From: Eurosta solidaginis
Taxonomy: Eukaryota > Arthropoda > Insecta > Diptera > Tephritidae
Reading direction: 5' to 3'
Assembly (NCBI RefSeq): GCF_040869045.1
Contig: NC_090323.1
Location: 156,322,426 to 156,386,425, forward strand
DNA: 64,000 nucleotides
This document shows positions 35,449 to 47,800 of the stretch, piece after piece. The notes beneath the pieces are model-generated. The model ran no database searches, had not been told where the DNA came from, and worked only from the letters and a program-made list of their open reading frames with translations. The translations under genes were made by a program, and so were the position numbers. Positions within the stretch are counted from its first letter, which is position 1; the number at the start of each line of letters is the position of its first letter.

Positions 35449-37334
35449 TTATTTCTGCGAAATTCTTTCCTTCGTTTTAGTACGTCCGTTAGGGATTTTC
35501 AATGCCAGTGTTTCTCTCACAGGTACCTTCGGTTTTGATTTGTTTGGCTCATTCGTTCCATCAACCCTTGCCCGATCTGTTGCCTCCGACTTTTGCGGTT
35601 TTTGTCGGATCTCTTTCACCAGCACTCGATTACTGCTGAACCCTTCTTCCAAACTGAAGTTAAGTGGCACATCCTGGTTCTCATAGCGCATAATCTTTCT
35701 TGGCATATCGATCTTGATGTATGACTTCATCAACGATCACCGCCACAACGAATTTGTGTAGAACTATGACCTTCCCAATTAGGACTTCGCATATCCCTTC
35801 TCCCTGGACTTGGTTATACTCGCCTGTGACCGTACGCAACCTTGCTCCAGGTTTTACTTTCCTGTTGGCTAAATCAGATCTAATCAAGGAATGATATGCG
35901 CCCGTATCTACAGTCAGACACGCTCGTTGCCATCCAGATTCCCTATGATGGTAAGACTGCTTGATTTCCTTCCAATTTGCGACACATATAGTACAGGACA
36001 TTCAATAGCTGCATCTAGCTCTCGGTTTTTACATCTGGCACGCTCTTCCTCATATCCTCCAGCTTTGCGTTTACGGCCACCCAAGTTGGAACTACCAGGA
36101 CCAAGATGACAATGACGTGCAATGTGACCCGGCTTCCCCCATTTGAAGCATTTGATAACTCTTTAACTCCGCTTTTGCGATCCTTTCAGTGCCTCCAATA
36201 TTGCGTCTACCCACTCTGGCCTTTCTGCTTCCACACGGCGTGCTTTGAAATCTGGCTTACACAGAAGCGACGCTGTTTCCTGAATCAGAGCATGTGATAC
36301 CGCTTCTGCGAATGTTAGTTTTGGATTCGCATATGTAGCCCGCTTCGTTTCTACCTCTCGTATGCCATTTATGAAACTCTGGATTTTTACCCTTTCAGTG
36401 TATTCCACGGGTGCGTCCGCATTTGCTAGATGAACCAATCTTTCAATATCTGAAGCAAACTTCTGCAATGTCTCATTTGCTTTTTGGTAGAGGTTTTGCA
36501 ACTCAATTTGGAATATCTGTTTTCTAAGCTCGCTTCCATAACGTCGTTATACAGCAGCCATCAATACTTCATAACTGTTCCGTTCGTACTCTGGAATCGT
36601 CTGTAAGACTTCCGCTGCAGGCCCTTTCAATGTCACGAACAGTGCAGCAACTTTATCTTGCGTATTCCAGGTGTTCACTGCTGCGGTCTTCTCAAACTGT
36701 AGCTTGAAGACCTGGAAAGGAACAGAACCATCAAAGAATGGTGTTTTTACCTTTGGATTACTCGTTGAAACTGCTGGGCGATTCAGTTGCAACTGCTCGA
36801 TACGTCCTCTCAAAGCATTCACCTCGGCCTCGATTTTTTTCTCAAACTGTAAAATTTTTTATCTTGCGCCTCCAACTTCAAGGAAATACGTCCTTCCTGC
36901 TCTTCCAGTTGAGCAGAGATCTGTGATGATATCTGTGCTGAAATTTGCGCCGACATTTCGGATATTCGTGCCTCTTGTGCTTCAATCTTCGCTGATGTAA
37001 TCTGTGTCGAAATTTCTGACATACGCGTTTCTTGTGCTTCAATCTTCGATGTTATTTCTGACAACATTTCTGTTACTGTCTATGTTTATGCAGATATTGC
37101 AGCCAAAATTATGTTCAAGACTTTACTCGTAACTGTCTACGAAACTGTATCTTCCATTTTTGTTGTTTCCTCGCCATCATGATGAAAGACATCCACGTCA
37201 ATTCCTTCTAATTCCTTTGCCTGTCGTAGTCGTTCCTGAAGTTCTAGTTTAATGCCGGTTGTATTCAATCTACGGCTCTCCAACTCCTTCTTCAGTTGCT
37301 GGATCTTTAATTCACTAAACTTTGGCATGTCCAA
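35449..37334 (-). pseudogene. gypsy gag-protease with N-terminal SAP domain
   Basis: In order on minus: SAP-type motif (MPKFSELKIQQLKKELESRR, then GIKLELQERLRQA) at 37334-37137; a Gln/Ser/Ile-rich repeated coiled-coil stretch (SAQISAQISSQISAQL) at 37067-36819; gag core with TPFFDGSVPFQVFKLQFEK (36822-36547) and KFASDIERLVHLANADAP (36501-36163). A zinc-knuckle-like CFKWGKPGHIARHC follows near 36150, with its second Cys replaced by Trp. Then a protease with the active-site motif LTVDTGAYHSLI (36001-35681) and a linker to 35449. Stops and frameshifts at 37136, 36820, 36545, 36163 and 35681 break it. Confidence 0.82.
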
Positions 37335-38021
37335 GTTGTATTCGAAGTCTTCGGAATTTATTCAACAATTCCTCTTCTGACACCAATTGTAACGAATTTA
37401 CCGCAATTCCCCTATTTTCAATCTTCTGCTAACGTTCGTATCGCTAAACTGTTGAAGAAATAACTCCAATAATCAATAAAGCAAAATAGTATTTATTAAA
37501 GTACTTCATAATTACACCTGTACTTTGTAACTAGCTTGCTTAATAACCAAACTGACTGATAGCTTAAATCAGGGATCGCCACAAGCTTCTTATGAAAGCG
37601 TGACCACACCTACTTTGAAATCAAAAAAAAAAAAAAAAAAAAATGGCGACGGAGCTAGTAAAAAGTACACTGTAAAAACTTCGAAAATTCATAAATGATA
37701 TTATTTTAGAAAGAAAATTATACATTTTGTAATCCTGATAGAAGGTAATTTCATTAGATTTTTTTAAATTTAATTTTTTATAGCTTTTAAATTTTTTTTA
37801 TATTTTTAAGTTTTTGTCTTTTTTTTTGTTTTTTAGAAACAAAATAATATGGATAATAATAATTTTGTAATTATGATAAAAGAAAATTTCATTCAATTAT
37901 TTTATTTAATCTTTTATATTTTTTGTTTTTATTTTTTGTATATTTAAAAAATTTTTTTTTTGTTTTTAATTTTTTTATTTAATAGTATTTCGGAAAGAAG
38001 GATTAAAATGGAGATATTAAC

Positions 38022-38333
38022 CTACTGTAAACTGTCCGCAGTTAATTTTTCTATATCTATTTTGATGTTTGTGGTTGATAATTTCCGAAGCGCTTCTAAA
38101 TGCTGATTTGTAACTCTATTTCTGTTATTTGTTTTTATTTGCTTAAGGAATGAAAAGGAGCTTTCACAAATGTACGTACTACCAAACATTGAATAAAATT
38201 TTAAAACTTCTTGACGCAGTAAGGGATATTTCTCCTTGCTTACAACTTTCCAAAAATCAATGCCTCTTACATCTAGTAACTGTAGTTCAGAGTCGCATTG
38301 TAAGTCGCATTTCTGGGCTCTGCGCATTTGCAT
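38022..38333 (-). pseudogene. hAT transposase C-terminal dimerisation region
   Basis: Reads DFWKVVSKEKYPLLRQEVLK, then FGSTYICESSFSFLKQIK and NRVTNQHLEALRKL, the hAT C-terminal dimerisation pattern (YP-x-L, STY-x-CE-x-x-FS, R-x-R-x(T)). About 104 residues; the rest of the transposase is missing. This subtype resembles the animal hAT group with a C-terminal STY-CE-FS motif. Confidence 0.85.
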
Positions 38334-38371
38334 CGCATGTCATGGGTATAAAAAAAATTGGTAACATTTTC

Positions 38372-38745
38372 ATGTTGCTGAGAGCTTTAAAGTAATTTTC
38401 ATTGTGATATTCGCTTTAATCGCATCAAACTGTCAAAAGACATGAATTAATAATACCCACATACCTATTTACATACGTCCAATTCGATTTGCTTGAAATG
38501 TGGTATATAAATTTGCCTATATTAGTATTTACGATGCTTTTTCAGGGAATTAGGCCAGAGACGGACTGGGACTGGGATTAGAACTAGGACTGGGACTGAG
38601 ACGCGGAGTGGTACTGGGACTGGAACTCGTAATGGGACTGGAACAAAATACATACCACCCTCTGGGACTGGCAATAAGGGATGAAGAGGAATGAGAAGAA
38701 CTTGAGAGCAGAGAAAAGAGAAAAGGAGAAAGAGACTGTCATCGG
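38372..38745 (+). mobile_element. Helitron internal fragment
   Basis: Shares long words with 62650-63070 of the Helitron: TTCATTGTGATATTCG, AGACATGAATTAATAATACC, TTTGCCTATATTAGTATTTA and ACCACCCTCTGGGACTGGCA. Neither Helitron terminus is present. Confidence 0.75.
38555..38650 (+). repeat. GGGACT-type minisatellite
   Basis: Imperfect repeats of GGGACTG/GGAACT with a 6-bp rhythm in the Helitron fragment. The corresponding site in the Helitron near 62850 lacks the expansion. Confidence 0.8.
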
Positions 38746-39853
38746 GTTCTGAACTATATTCCAAGTTTCAAGCTTGTCGCTTATCGGGAAGTTACTTAAA
38801 TTTCGATTACAAAATTCTGTTCGCTAAATAAAACCGTTTAAAAAAATCCGGCTATTATTTATTATATCCTATTAGATAAATGAGTGATAATCTTTAATTA
38901 TCTGCTCCGGTTAATAATGGTGAAACAAAGCATGCATGTACTTCAAACTTATCACTAATATGTATATTCCATATTCATTTTTTAAGTTCAAGTGAGACGA
39001 AATAAAGTTTTATCAGTGCACGTCTATTATTCATTTTGATTTTTTAAAAAATAGCTACAAACATTCTGCGAGCATAAATGGCGCTGGCACCTACACAAAC
39101 TCAGTCGGACTTGGTAGCTTTCAAAATTAACGCATTGCATTGTTTTCTTGAATGCATTTAAAAATACTTCTACATGCGTTCAATTCAAATTTAATTTAAT
39201 TATTAAATAAATCAAACAAATCTTCATTGTTTTCGCACAGGTGAAACAAAAATATACCCAAAAATATTACTTCAAAAGTAATTTTACACGAACTTATAGC
39301 AGTTCAGTTCCTAATAGGAACAGCAGAATACATTCGGTTGTGGGCGAGAGGATAGAATGCGTGCGCGCGGGGATTTGTGGTGCACTTGCCTATGCGGTGC
39401 GCTTGCCTGAGCGTTTTACAAAAACAATTGCGTGAAAGCGCTTATGGAGTGACGACCCCTGGCTTAAATGAAACTGATCTCTCGCCTCTACTGTTTTCGC
39501 CTTTTGATACTGCCTGATTTTCTCGTTGCATATTTCTATGCTTTTCTAGAATTAACTTAGTTCCTGCCATATAATTATAACTACAGATGCACTTGTCTAG
39601 CTTCTCATATGCGCGCGTATTTGTGAGCGACACTTCCACAATTACAATTTCATACTTTCGGTAGCATCTCAGATAAGATATATGCATGTGTTTGTGCACT
39701 GTTTATCCCTGCGTGTTCGTAAATATGTGAAGACATAATTTATTTATTCGTTTGTTTATATACATAATGATTAAATTATTGATGTGCATTCACGTCTCTG
39801 CTTAGCATCGGAATAGAGATGGCCCTTAGTGTTGCTAACATTCATAACAATAT

Positions 39854-40456
39854 GTACTACCTTTAATTTGAAAGAAGATTTGAAACAGCCTTCCGGAAGA
39901 AAATTGTCAAAAATAACTAAAAATTTTATGAAAGCTATAGTTTTCACTTTCTTAAATAAAAATTAATCGGCTTGTTAAGCTGCATACTCACAAATATCAA
40001 AAAATTGAATAAAAATTTAGGAACTTTCGTAAAATTTTCTCGAGTTTTGATTTTTTCTATAACTTTTTTGAGAGCTGTTGAAGGGAAAGTAGAAAGGTTT
40101 AAACAATTTTAAAAATTGGCATGGCATCTGCCTTTTTTCAGCTTATCTCATCGGAGTACTTCAAGTGCTTTAACTCAAAGAAAAATGGGCCAATTCTGTC
40201 GAAATTTGGTAGGCATGCTGTTTCCGAATTTCGAGACAAAAATTCAATCTATCCGCCACCTTTCACCGCTATATCAGTATTATTTTATGCACTGTCCCAT
40301 TTTTCCAATGTTTGGTTTAGATAAATTGGGCATGGTTATAATCTGATTTTAACCATTTTCAAATACTAATATGTCTCAAGTTCAGGAATGCTCGTGTACC
40401 CAATTGTGTGAAATAAAGATGTACTGCCGTGAATACAAAAACGGCTTTGTATATTT
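39854..40456 (-). mobile_element. Strongly diverged HINE-like fragment (tentative)
   Basis: Contains AAATTGGGCATGGTTATAATC and CCATTTTCAAATAC near 40325-40370, like a body module, and a TTTCGAGACAAAAATTC block. No ends are recognisable. 39854-40090 shows nothing. Confidence 0.35.
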
Positions 40457-41334
40457 TTATACCCAGCTGTACTTGTACACAGGGTATTAAAACTTTGATT
40501 GGATAACGGTTGGTTGTGTGGATATAAGGAACCGAGATAGATATAGACTTTCATATATCAAAATCATCAGTATCGAAAAAAAATTTGATTGAGCCATGTC
40601 CGTCCGTCCGTCTGTCCATTAACACGATAACTTGAGTAAATATTGAGATATCTTCACCAAATTTGGTACACGAGCTCATCTCGATCCATAATAGATTGGT
40701 ATTGAAAATGAGCGAAAATGGATGTTAACCACGCCCAATTTTTATATATATAACATTTTGGAACACAAAAAACCTGATCTTTTAGTAAATAATACACCTA
40801 GAATGTTGAAATTTGACGTGTGTACTGATATTGAGACGCTTGATAAAAGTTTAAAAAAATGTGTTTAAATGGGCGTGGCACCACCCACTTGTGATAAAAT
40901 CAATTTTTCAAATATTATTAATCAGAAATCAAAAATCGTTAAACCTATCGTAACAAAATTCGGCAGAGAGGTTGCGACGCCCACGTTTATATAAAAGATT
41001 TTTAAAAGGGTCGTGGGCGAATAAAATAAGATTTATCTTTGCAAAAAGGACCTTTTTTCAATGGTATTTCATTTCCCAATTGGCTTTATAACAATAAATA
41101 GGAAAAACATCAAATTTTATAAAATGGGCGTGGCACCGCCCCTTTTATGACAAAGCAATTATCTGTGTTTCGGGAGACATAACTCGAAGAAAAACTAGGT
41201 ACGAATAGACCCATATGTATATGTATTATTGCCTTGTAACACTATTAAGGACACAAAACAAACTACATCAGCATTTCAAGTGTACAGCTAGGTATGTAAT
41301 GTTCGGTTTCACCCGAACTTAGACTTCCTTACTT
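40457..41334 (-). mobile_element. HINE-like element, subfamily 2, complete short copy without satellite
   Basis: On minus the 5' end is AAGTAAGGAAGTC with hairpin GTTCGGGTGAAACCGAAC and motif ATACCTAGCTGTAC; the 3' end has hairpin stems ATACCC...GGGTAT and GTAC...GTAC. These differ from subfamily 1 but are matched to each other. The GGGCG box and ACCAAATTT box are again 69 bp apart (40736 to 40667; 40886 to 40817). It is 878 bp long, with an imperfect (GTCC)n tract at 40597-40618. Confidence 0.85.
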
Positions 41335-41344
41335 AAAGGACTTA

Positions 41345-41790
41345 CCTAAAAGGCATCACCGTTAATTGCAAAAGGCCATCTCCGACACTGAAGGCGGTTT
41401 TCCTTTTGTGTTGCCCCTTGCCCAACACTTACCAGTATTCACTTTTCAAGTTCAGTGTGGAAAACCATTTGGCATCAGAAAGTGAATTCAAAGTGTCGTC
41501 AATTCTTGGCAGTGGGTAGCTGTCTTTCTTCGTGACGTCGTTCAACTCGCTCTTGTCCACGCAAAACATCGTTTTTTAATCCTTCCTCTTCACAGGTGTC
41601 ATTGGTGAGCTCCACGAACTAGCTGATGGTTCGATTTCGCCGCTGTCGCTCATTTCTTGTATGATTTCACTCAAACTACCCGCTTGGCTATTGGAACACT
41701 ACCAGGAGTTTGGTACGGATCGGCCTCGCATCTCCGGTGTCAATTTGATGTTTCACAACGTTGGTGTGGCCTTGGTTATAAACCGTGAGG
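41345..41790 (-). pseudogene. gypsy-type reverse transcriptase fragment
   Basis: The minus strand gives EIIQEMSDSGEIEPS, then WSSPMTPV, then ELNDVTKKDSYPLPRIDDTL and DAKWFSTLNLKSEYW, the N-terminal half of gypsy RT up to the first catalytic region. Stops are present and no LTRs are nearby. It could derive from the deleted part of the 34445-39849 family but is a separate copy. Confidence 0.8.
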
Positions 41791-41799
41791 TATTGAAAT

Positions 41800-42321
41800 T
41801 TTCATTAACTCCAAATAAAAAAATTTTTTTTATGTGGGCATAGTCGCCAACCGATTTTGTTAATTTTCACATGGTAGATAAAATAAAAAGGAAAATATTA
41901 AAATAAAGAGTGCTCTAATATTGAAAATGAAACTTTCTACTTTGCCGAAAAATTTAATTACTCATCAAGTTTCACTCTTTTCCATTACTGGTTAATGTAT
42001 TATCCTTTTTCATGGCTTTGGATTAACGGCGTGAAAAGATTTTTAATTTTGACTTAAATTTAGGCGGTGCCACACCCACTTTCAAAAATTTTCCGGAACT
42101 TTTTAACTACGCCAAGTCTCGTCAAGTTTCACCTCTTCCCCATTATTTTTTAATGTTGTATTTCGAAACTTTCGATATCAAAAATAAGGGCGTGGTTATC
42201 GTATAATTTTACTCATTTCAGTACCAATCCGATCCGGGACTAGATAAGCCGTTATCCGAATTTTTTTGAAGATTTCATTAGGTTTGCTCAAGTTGATGAA
42301 CGGACTTTCGCGCAGATGGAT
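41800..42321 (+). mobile_element. HINE-like element (subfamily 2-like), part left of the hAT
   Basis: Body modules with GGCGGTGCCACACCCAC (42063), GTCAAGTTTCACC, CGATATCAAAAATAAGGGCG (42188) and GCTCAAGTTGATGAACGGAC. It is cut by the hAT at 42322 after AGATGGAT and resumes at 48230. Confidence 0.7.
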
Positions 42322-42564
42322 CAGGGATGATAAATGGAGTTTTTCATTTTGTACCAAACGAGGAAAGAGAATCTATCAAATCATCCAAAAATGTACCAAA
42401 AGTCCTCGGATGCGAATTTGAACCAAACTAGAGTTATATTCTGCTTCTTTTCAGTCAGGAAACTTTCTAACACAAATTAAAGGTAGTATAACAGGGAAAT
42501 ACTTTTCCAGTAAAAATAATAAAAGAAATTTATCGATTGAAGCGTACGATTATGTAAATATATA

Positions 42565-44652
42565 ATAGGTTAGGTTGAACTGGCCGGTCCATGAGGACCT
42601 CACATAGACTGATTGAGCCCGTAGTGTTACCAGAAGTTTGTTTTAACGATCAAACTGAAAAACCCTATCAAAAGCCAGGACCTATGTTATAAAGTAACTC
42701 CGTCCTCTTGGCAAATACTAGAAGCTTCCTAGGACTTAACCCACTTGCTGCTTCTAGATCTGACAGCTGTATCACTCCTAATAGCTGGAGTTTTAGCCTG
42801 GAAAGTGCAGGTCACGAGCACAGAACGTGCCCTATCGTTTCCTCCTCCAACCCGCACTTCCTACATCTGCTATCACTGACCAAGCCTAATTTAAAGGCAT
42901 GTGACGCCAGAAGGCAGTGTGCAGTCAGAATACCCGTCATGAGTCTTCAGTCCTCTCTTTTTAATGATAGAAGCAACTGTGTTAGTCTAAGGTTGTAAGA
43001 CCTACACATAATCTTCGACACTTTACAGCCCCGCGCTTGAACCCTCGCCTTTCCCGCTTGGTCGATCATGTGCACTTCTCGCCTTCGCTTAATCTCGCCC
43101 AATCTAATTGGGCCGTCTACGGAGCAAGCTTTAAGGGAAGCGCCCTTTTTAGCTAGTTCGTCCGCTTTTTCATTCCCATCTATTCCCATATGCCCTGGGA
43201 TCCAATATAGATGTATGCTTCTCCCTGTCCCGATTCTCTCCAGAGACTGCTTACACTCTAACATGCATTTATATGCTATGCTATGCGAGATTATTGCCTT
43301 AATTGCTGCTTGACTGTCAATATAAAAGTTAACACGGTTGCAGCTTAAGCTATTCTTTTCCAGGGTTTCTACTGCTTTGGTTACGGCTAATATTTCCGCT
43401 TGGAAAAGGCTACAGTAATCCGGCAGCCTGTAGGATCTGCTTTTTTCCGGATCAGCGCAGTATACCGCGGACCCTACTCCTTCCACTACTTTGGAACCAT
43501 ATGTGTACACATATATCGCCTCGTCCGCCATTTGCGCATCCTTGCGACAACCGTCCATTTCTATTGTGGCGTTAAGATCTCCCTCGAAGCGCAGATAGGG
43601 AATCATGCAGTCTGTTCGTCTTGTGATTGATGACGCTATACTACTATGGCCATATGGTCCAAGAACTCCATAGTATAAAATAGCGCTTTCAATCGCTGTA
43701 AAACCCAATGAGAAAGAGAGGGCGATAGGCCCCACGTACACCCCAGCATTCTTTTACATGCTTAGAGTGCCGTTGAGGCCTTCTTGAACCTCTCCTCCAC
43801 GTTGAGCTTCCATGATAGCTTACTGTCTAGGATGATTCCCATATATTTTGTGCAAGGCTTCTCCTGTAAGGTCACCCCTCCTAACTTCGGCCTGGTCCAA
43901 TTTGGGACCTTGTACCTCTTTGTAAATAAGACCATATCCGTCTTCTCCGCATTGACTTTCAACCCGACATTAGATGCCCAGGTATGAATATTCCGAAGCG
44001 CCCGATCCATCAAAGAACTAATCGTTGGAAGGCACTTTCCACTTATGACAATTGCAACGTCATCTGCGTAAGCCGTAAGTTTTACGGGTCCCTCGACGAA
44101 TTGCCTGAGCAGTTGGTTGATGACCAGCATCCACAGCAGAGGTGATAGCACCGCTCCCTGCGGCGTGCCCCTGCCCACTGATTTCGTGGCCTCGTACAAT
44201 CCCCATTGTGATGTTATGTTTCTGCAATTTAACATGCAGCCGATCCATCTGATTAAGGCAGGATGTACTCTAATGTAATTAAGACCATCCACAATCGGCC
44301 ATTTTGTAACATTATTGAAAGCCCGGGCAATGTCCAAGAAGACTCCTAGAGCATACTCCTTATATTCCAGGGATTTCTCTATTCTTATTACCACCCTATG
44401 CAATGCGGTGTCTACAGACTTGCCTTTGGTGTAGCATGCTGTGCTGTGGAGAGCAGGTTTTCATCCACGTTGGACTTTATGTACACATCTATCAGTCTCT
44501 CAAAGGTTTTGTGCAGAAATGATGTTAAGCTAATGGGTCTATAGTCTTTGGGATATACGTGACCGATCTTCCCCGCCTTTGGTAGAAAAGCTACACGAGC
44601 AGTTCTCCAAGTGTGCGGTACATGATTCAGTCTTATGCAACCATCGAATATT
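42565..44652 (-). mobile_element. LOA/I-like LINE copy 2, 5'-truncated
   Basis: Same family as 1203-6795. On minus it begins at the base matching about 4491 of copy 1 and ends in the 3' tail TTCAACCTAACCTA. About 208 bp (copy 1 about 5490-5697) are deleted. Insertion with 5' truncation is typical of target-primed reverse transcription. Confidence 0.93.
42680..44640 (-). pseudogene. LINE copy 2 ORF2 remnant (RT and RNase H)
   Basis: RT part 44403-43762 has LDIARAFNN, GTPQGAVLSPLLW and YADDVAIVI. RNase H part 43741-42947 has YTYGSK (the first Asp of the YTDGS motif is now Tyr), FQAEILAV, YIDSQAAI and GNEKADELA. Defects: a one-base deletion near 44430, TAA at about 43764, a one-base deletion near 43704, the 208-bp deletion near 43660, and a stop near 42947. 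Confidence 0.88.
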
Positions 44653-44899
44653 ATTTATTGAGTACCAGTAAGGAACATAAAATTAATATTTAAAAAATAA
44701 TAACAGTTGCATTCAATGCAAAAACATTTCTTCAAAACATTTTAGTTACAAAAGATTTAGATTTAGGTATAAAAGTTGACAAATTGTCGCGTACATGTAT
44801 ATTATTAACTCATGTTTCAATCACTACTTTAACAGTTCTTCTTCTTTAAGTTCTTTAAATGCCTCAGTTGACAAAAAGCTTTTTGTCGTACCTATATTA

Positions 44900-47800
44900 T
44901 GACAACTATTGTTAGCTGATTTCATCAAGTCTTAACTTTTTATTAAATTCGAAACATTGTTTATTTGAAGCCTATTTCTACACTTGGTTTTAATTAAATT
45001 TTGTATAGGAAATATCGTTCCTACGTTTGTGGATGAATGTGAAACCGACAATATGCCTTTAGCTATTCTATAAATATTGGACACATTTGCGCATTTAATT
45101 CATTATACTCAGTTGAGCAGAGCTCACAGAGTATATTAACTTTGATTGGATAACGGTTGGCTGTACAGGTATAAAGGAATCGAGATAGATATAGACTTCC
45201 ATATATCAAAATCATCAGGATCGAAAAAAAATTTTGTCCGTTAACACGATAACTTGAGTAAATTTTAAGGTATCTTGATGAAATTTGGTATGTAGGTTAT
45301 TGTGTACTAATCTCAGATCGCTATTTAAAATGAACGATATCGGACTATAACCACGCCCACTTTTTCGATATCGAAAATTTCCAAAAACCGAAAAAATGCG
45401 ATAATTCATTGCCAAAGACGGATAAAGCGATGAAACTTGGTAGATGGATTGATCCTATGACGCAGAATTGAAAATTAGTAAGATTTTGGACAATGGGCGT
45501 GACACCGCCCACTTTTAAAAGAAGGTAATATAAAAGTTTTGCAAGCTGTAATTTGGCAGTCGTTGAAGATATCATGACGAAATTTGGCAGGAACGTTACT
45601 ACTATTACTATATATGTGCCGAATAAAACTTAACAAAATTGGATGAAGAACACGCCCACTTTTTAAAAAAAATTTTTTTTAAAGTCAAATTTTAACAAAA
45701 AAATTAATATCTTTACTGTATATAAGTAAATTAAATCAACATTCAACTCCAGTAATGATATGGCGCAACAAAATACAAAAATAAAAGAAAATTTCAAAAT
45801 TGGCGTGGCTCCGCCCATTTTCATTTAGTTTGTCTAGAATACTTTTAATGCCATAAGTCGAATAAAAATTTACCAATCCTTCTTAAATTTGGTAGGTGCA
45901 TAGATTCTATGACTGTAACTGTTTTCTGTGAAAATGGGCGAAATCGGCTGAAGCCACGCCCATTTTTTATACACAGTCCCCCGTCTGTCCTTCCGCTCGG
46001 CCGTTAACACGATAACTTGCGCAAAAAACGATATATCTTAACTAAACTTAGTCCATGTACTTATCTGAACTCACTTTATCTTGGTGGCCGAAATCCGACT
46101 TTTCCGATATCGAAAATTACGAAAAATGAAAAAAATGACATAGTTCTTTACCAAATATAAAAAAAAGGGATGAAACATGGTAATTTGATTGGTCTATTGA
46201 CGCAAAATATAACTTTAGAAAAAACTTTGTAAAATGGGTGTGAAAACTACCATATTAAGAAGAAGAAAATGAAAAAGTTCTACAGGGCGAAATCAACAGC
46301 CCTTGGAATCTTGGCAGGAATACTGCTCATGGTATTGCATATATAAATAAATTAGCAGTACCCGACAGATGATTTTCTGGATCACCCTGGTCCACATTTT
46401 GGTCGATATCGCGAAAACGCCCTCACATATACATCTAAGGGCCACTCGCTTTTAAAACCCTCATCAATACCTTTAATTTGATACCCATAATGTACAAACA
46501 CATTCTAGAGTCACCCCTGGCCCACCTTTATGGCGATATCCCTAAATGGCGTCCATCCATAGAACTATGGACTAATCTCTCTTAAAATACTAAAATACTC
46601 TTTAGTACCTTCCATTTGATACACATGTTATACAACCACATTCCAGGGTTACCCTAGGATCATTTTCCTACATGGTGATTTTCCCTTATTTTGTCTCCAT
46701 AGCTCTCAACTGAGTATGTAATGTTCGGCTACACCCGAACATAACCTTCCTTACTTGTTTTTAACTGTACTTAATTCTTCCCAAAAGCTGCATATATTTA
46801 TATTATTGAATTTTTAAGGTTAATTTTCTCTATTTTATAAAATTCAGATTTCGGAAACAAGTCCATAACTAAAGGCACAATACTACTTGTTTCACCACTT
46901 ATAATACTTTCTGGTGAAAGCTTTGCAGCCCATAACAAAGTTTTATCATTTAAATTTACTTTATTTAATAAAGTACTACAAAATTATATATAAAATTGTT
47001 TGGCACAGCTCTTAAATATAAGTACGTCATCTTTTCGAAAAGGTTGTTTGATAGAATAATATCTACATTAAAACCGCAGTAAACTTCATCTGGGGTTAAG
47101 CGATTTTCGTCTGAATCAATGTTTAACATCCAAATAGGAATGGATTCTAAATAAGTTTTTTTATACAATTCTTAATTTGGTAATAAGTGAATGTATGCAA
47201 ATATCTTCAGACTGCATTTCTATATTCACATTATTTATTTCATTTAAAACATAAGAAAGAAATGTAAAATATACTTTATAAATAGGACTTTGGAAAATTT
47301 CAGATATAAGATTAATATTTTGATTGCTGCTTTTATTTTCAAATACGTAAAGATTTAAATAATACTTGAGGGCATCCCATTGCACAAGAATTCTATCTAT
47401 GACTGCTTGTCTAGCAAGCGACCTTGTGGGGTTCTTGAAAACACTGAAAGTCTGCCCTCCTAAGGGGGCTGTTACAAAAATTATAGTTTACGTCTTTTAA
47501 AAATTTATCAATTTTGTTGGGAATACATCACAAGCAGCTAAATTTAAAATGTGACAAACACATCCATTAACATAGAGATTTGGAACAACTTGCTTCAGCC
47601 TTGCTTGCACCCCGCTTTTTGTTTCTCCCATCATACCAAATAATTTATAACCAATAATTTTTTCAAGTGGTATTGAATGGTCTTTAAAAGATTTAATAAT
47701 GGCATTAAAAATATCCTCCGTACTACTATCGGTCAAAGGTATCAAATCTAAAAATCTATCAATGCACTTTTTATAAAAAATTCGAATCGAAACTGCAAAA

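Larger units (their letters stand above)
37570..39461 (-). mobile_element. hAT transposon, 1.9 kb, inside the gypsy LTR
   Basis: Ends CAGGGATCGCCAC and, inverted, CAGGGGTCGTCAC. Target duplication GCTTAAAT at 37562-37569 and 39462-39469, a perfect 8 bp. It contains a transposase C-terminal relic (minus) and a Helitron fragment. The full transposase would need over 1.8 kb, so this is a deletion derivative. Confidence 0.95.
34445..39849 (-). mobile_element. gypsy-type LTR retrotransposon, internally deleted
   Basis: LTRs begin TGTAACGAA and end TTCGTAACA (right copy TTCATAACA); the flanks carry the 4-bp duplication ATAT (34441-34444 and 39850-39853). On minus: 5' LTR, putative primer-binding region TGGTGTCAGAAGAGG just inside it (about 37385-37371), gag with SAP domain, protease, then a jump straight to the integrase C terminus, purine tract AGGTGGAGGGCAG (about 35027-35015), 3' LTR. 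RT, RNase H and the integrase core are gone. No env-like frame is seen. LTRs differ at scattered sites, so the insertion is not very recent. Confidence 0.92.
37388..39849 (-). repeat. gypsy 5' LTR, split by a hAT element
   Basis: LTR parts 37388-37569 and 39470-39849 (562 bp together) match 34445-35014. The hAT at 37570-39461 duplicated GCTTAAAT of the LTR. Confidence 0.92.

Noticed and set aside
34445..39849. Endogenous retrovirus with envelope gene
   Set aside because: No env-like frame, signal peptide or transmembrane segment between integrase and 3' LTR; it is a plain deleted gypsy element.
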